Assembly: GCA_001552515.1 (NCBI GenBank)
Contig: BCRI01000020.1
Location: 1 to 64,000, forward strand
Length of the DNA: 64,000 nucleotides
Source of the DNA: Sphaerimonospora mesophila NBRC 14179 = JCM 3151
GTDB taxonomy: Bacteria; Actinomycetota; Actinomycetes; Streptosporangiales; Streptosporangiaceae
Direction: 5' to 3'
This document shows positions 62,669 to 64,000 of the stretch, piece after piece. The stretch's first letter is position 1. Every line of letters begins with the position of its first letter. The position numbers and the translations under genes are program-made. The notes under the pieces are model-generated. The model searched no databases and had not been told where the DNA came from. It worked only from the letters and a program-made list of their open reading frames with translations.

Positions 62669-62705
62669 GATAATGCGCATCACCACCAAGATGATGCGCA
62701 TTATC
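62669..62705. promoter_or_regulatory. Inverted-repeat operator over a promoter
   Basis: GATAATGCGCATCA (62669-62682) is exactly mirrored by TGATGCGCATTATC (62692-62705), nine bases apart. Each arm holds the palindrome ATGCGCAT, so two dimers could bind. TTGACG (62663-62668) next to it can be a -35 with CAAGAT (62687-62692) as -10 for the rightward gene. This suits LacI- or GntR-type control; the regulator is not in the window. A related GTATTATCACGC lies at 62599. Confidence 0.75.
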
Positions 62706-62750
62706 GGGCACGCATGATCGAGCACAGTGCGGTCCGTGAAGGAGGCAGAG

Positions 62751-64000
62751 ATGATCACGAAGGTGCGCGGTGTTTCGCGCCTGGCAGCCGGTCTCGTCAT
62801 GGCGTTGGCCCTGAGCGGATGCGGTGGCGGCGCCGGTGCGGGCGGTGGCGGTGGCCAGGACGCGGGCACTCTCCGGGTCTGGTTCCCGGGCAATCTCCCG
62901 GAGGAGATCGCCTGGGTGAACGAGAAGCTGGTCCCGGCGTTCGAAGCCGAGCACGATGTCGACGTCCAGGTCGAGTTCGTCGACTGGGGCAACCTGTCCA
63001 CGCGGCTGTCGACCGCCTTCGCGGGCGGTACGGCGCCGGACGTCTTCGGCCACGGCAACGCCGCGGCGGCCGGGTACGCGGCCAACGACCGGGTGATCGC
63101 GCTGGACGACCATCTCGCGAAGTTGCCCGCCGACGACGTGGCGGACCTGACGTTCCTCGACCAGGGCAAGGTGGACGGCAAGCAGGTCATCATGCCGCTG
63201 CGAGGCTTCGGCCACCTGCTCGCCTACCGCGCCGACCTGTTCGAGGAGGCGGGTCTCGACCCCGACTCCCCGCCCGGGACGTGGCAGGAGCTGCGCGCCG
63301 CGGCGGAGCGGCTCGTCGTGCGCAAGGGCGACTCCATCACCCGATCCGGAGTGATCGTCCCCGCCGACAACCCGACGAGCATGTCGCAGGCGTTCGGTAG
63401 TTTCCTGTTCCAGGCCGGCGGGGACTTCCTCGGCGAGAGCGGCACGGAGATCACGTGGAACTCCGAGGCGGGCAAGCGGGCGCTCGGATTCCTCGTCGAT
63501 CTCTACAACGGCGCGCAGACGGTGTCCACCGGTCTGGGCGAGGCGACGACCGGAGCGGGGGCGCAGCACCCGCTGGTCACCGGGCGGGCGGCCATGGCGG
63601 TGATCGACGAGGCGACGCTGAAGAGCATTCACGAGCAGGCTCCCGACGTCGCCTCGCGGATCAGGGTGGCGCCGCCGCTGAAGGACGCCGAGACCGCGTC
63701 GTTCGGCGGCGCCGGCAACGGGTTGTTCATCAGCGCAGACTCCAAGCGCAAGGACAAGGCGTGGGAGTTCATCGCGTTCCTGCTCGAGCCCGCGAACGCC
63801 AAGGCGTACGTCCAGGTCGTCGGCGGCATTCCGGCCCGGGCCTCCCTGGCCGCCGATCCGGAGCTGTCCGCCAAGCCGTACATCAAGCCCTACATGGACG
63901 CCGCGTCCCGGTTCCGCGGGAACCCCAACGTCGCGGCATGGACGCAGCTGCGCGAGTCGCTGGCCGCGGAGATCGAAGCAGCGCTGCGTGGCACGGTGAC
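62751..64000 (+). CDS. Sugar-type ABC transporter solute-binding lipoprotein (3' truncated by window)
   Basis: This is 416 codons of a family 1 extracellular binding protein that continues past the window. Its N-terminus has a lipobox (LALSGCGG, Cys near residue 25) followed by a Gly-rich linker. The mature start TLRVWFPGNLPEEIAWVNEK and later FEAEHDVDVQVEF are typical of carbohydrate importers. GAAGGAGG precedes ATG 62751. Permease genes are expected downstream. The two secreted proteins to the left may supply its oligosaccharide or related ligand. Confidence 0.92.
   Translation, partial: MITKVRGVSRLAAGLVMALALSGCGGGAGAGGGGGQDAGTLRVWFPGNLPEEIAWVNEKLVPAFEAEHDVDVQVEFVDWGNLSTRLSTAFAGGTAPDVFGHGNAAAAGYAANDRVIALDDHLAKLPADDVADLTFLDQGKVDGKQVIMPLRGFGHLLAYRADLFEEAGLDPDSPPGTWQELRAAAERLVVRKGDSITRSGVIVPADNPTSMSQAFGSFLFQAGGDFLGESGTEITWNSEAGKRALGFLVDLYNGAQTVSTGLGEATTGAGAQHPLVTGRAAMAVIDEATLKSIHEQAPDVASRIRVAPPLKDAETASFGGAGNGLFISADSKRKDKAWEFIAFLLEPANAKAYVQVVGGIPARASLAADPELSAKPYIKPYMDAASRFRGNPNVAAWTQLRESLAAEIEAALRGTV

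Overview
The window is very GC-rich with dense, overlapping actinomycete-style operons. It carries an acyl-CoA carboxylase with an epsilon subunit, an MbtH-like protein and an SDR of the mycofactocin-associated type. It therefore looks like a filamentous actinomycete, possibly Streptosporangiales; the order-level guess is inference. No rRNA, tRNA, CRISPR array or insertion sequence was seen.

Positions 1-32.8 kb hold most of a hybrid biosynthetic cluster, and its left edge is outside the window. Its core is an amino-group carrier protein (AmCP, LysW-type) pathway. It has LysW (6660), LysY-, LysZ- and LysK-like enzymes (6912-9927) and a LysX-like ATP-grasp ligase placed apart (19379). Facing away are a split transketolase (2988-4885) and a DegT/DnrJ aminotransferase (4931-6298). 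A sulfotransferase follows LysX (20272). This is the enzyme set known from vazabitide, ficellomycin and azinomycin pathways: LysW-bound glutamate is phosphorylated, reduced to the semialdehyde, extended by two carbons, transaminated and released as a diamino-dihydroxy-heptanoic acid. Sulfation then primes closure to a 1-azabicyclo[3.1.0]hexane (aziridine) unit. The same region has an iterative MSAS/naphthoate-type PKS (11017-16359), a 2-oxoglutarate/Fe oxygenase, a BtrH-type acyltransferase, a P450, a type II thioesterase, a pair of acyl-CoA dehydrogenases, a C-A-PCP NRPS module, a thioesterase and an MFS exporter. An orphan protein resembling the editing domain of leucyl-tRNA synthetase lies next to the NRPS.

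Positions 32.7-43.3 kb contain an AraC regulator, an atypical SDR and a PP-loop ATP-pyrophosphatase on the minus strand. Divergent from them is a tight operon of aldolase-like metallolyase, FAH-family enzyme, A-PCP protein, asparagine synthetase-like amidotransferase, thioesterase and alpha/beta hydrolase. This may be a second precursor branch of the same product or an adjoining small cluster.

Positions 43.3-48.6 kb hold a TetR regulator, an acyl-CoA carboxylase operon (beta, epsilon, biotinylated alpha) and a small hydrolase. The carboxylase could supply malonyl- or methylmalonyl-CoA.

Positions 49-58 kb hold a catabolic operon of polyamine-type ABC transporter, cupin, histone-deacetylase-family amidohydrolase, M24-fold enzyme and FAD amine oxidase-like protein. 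It is divergent from a TetR gene with a palindromic operator candidate between them.

Positions 58-64 kb hold two large secreted proteins and the start of a sugar-type ABC transporter behind a long inverted-repeat operator. The last gene is cut by the window end.
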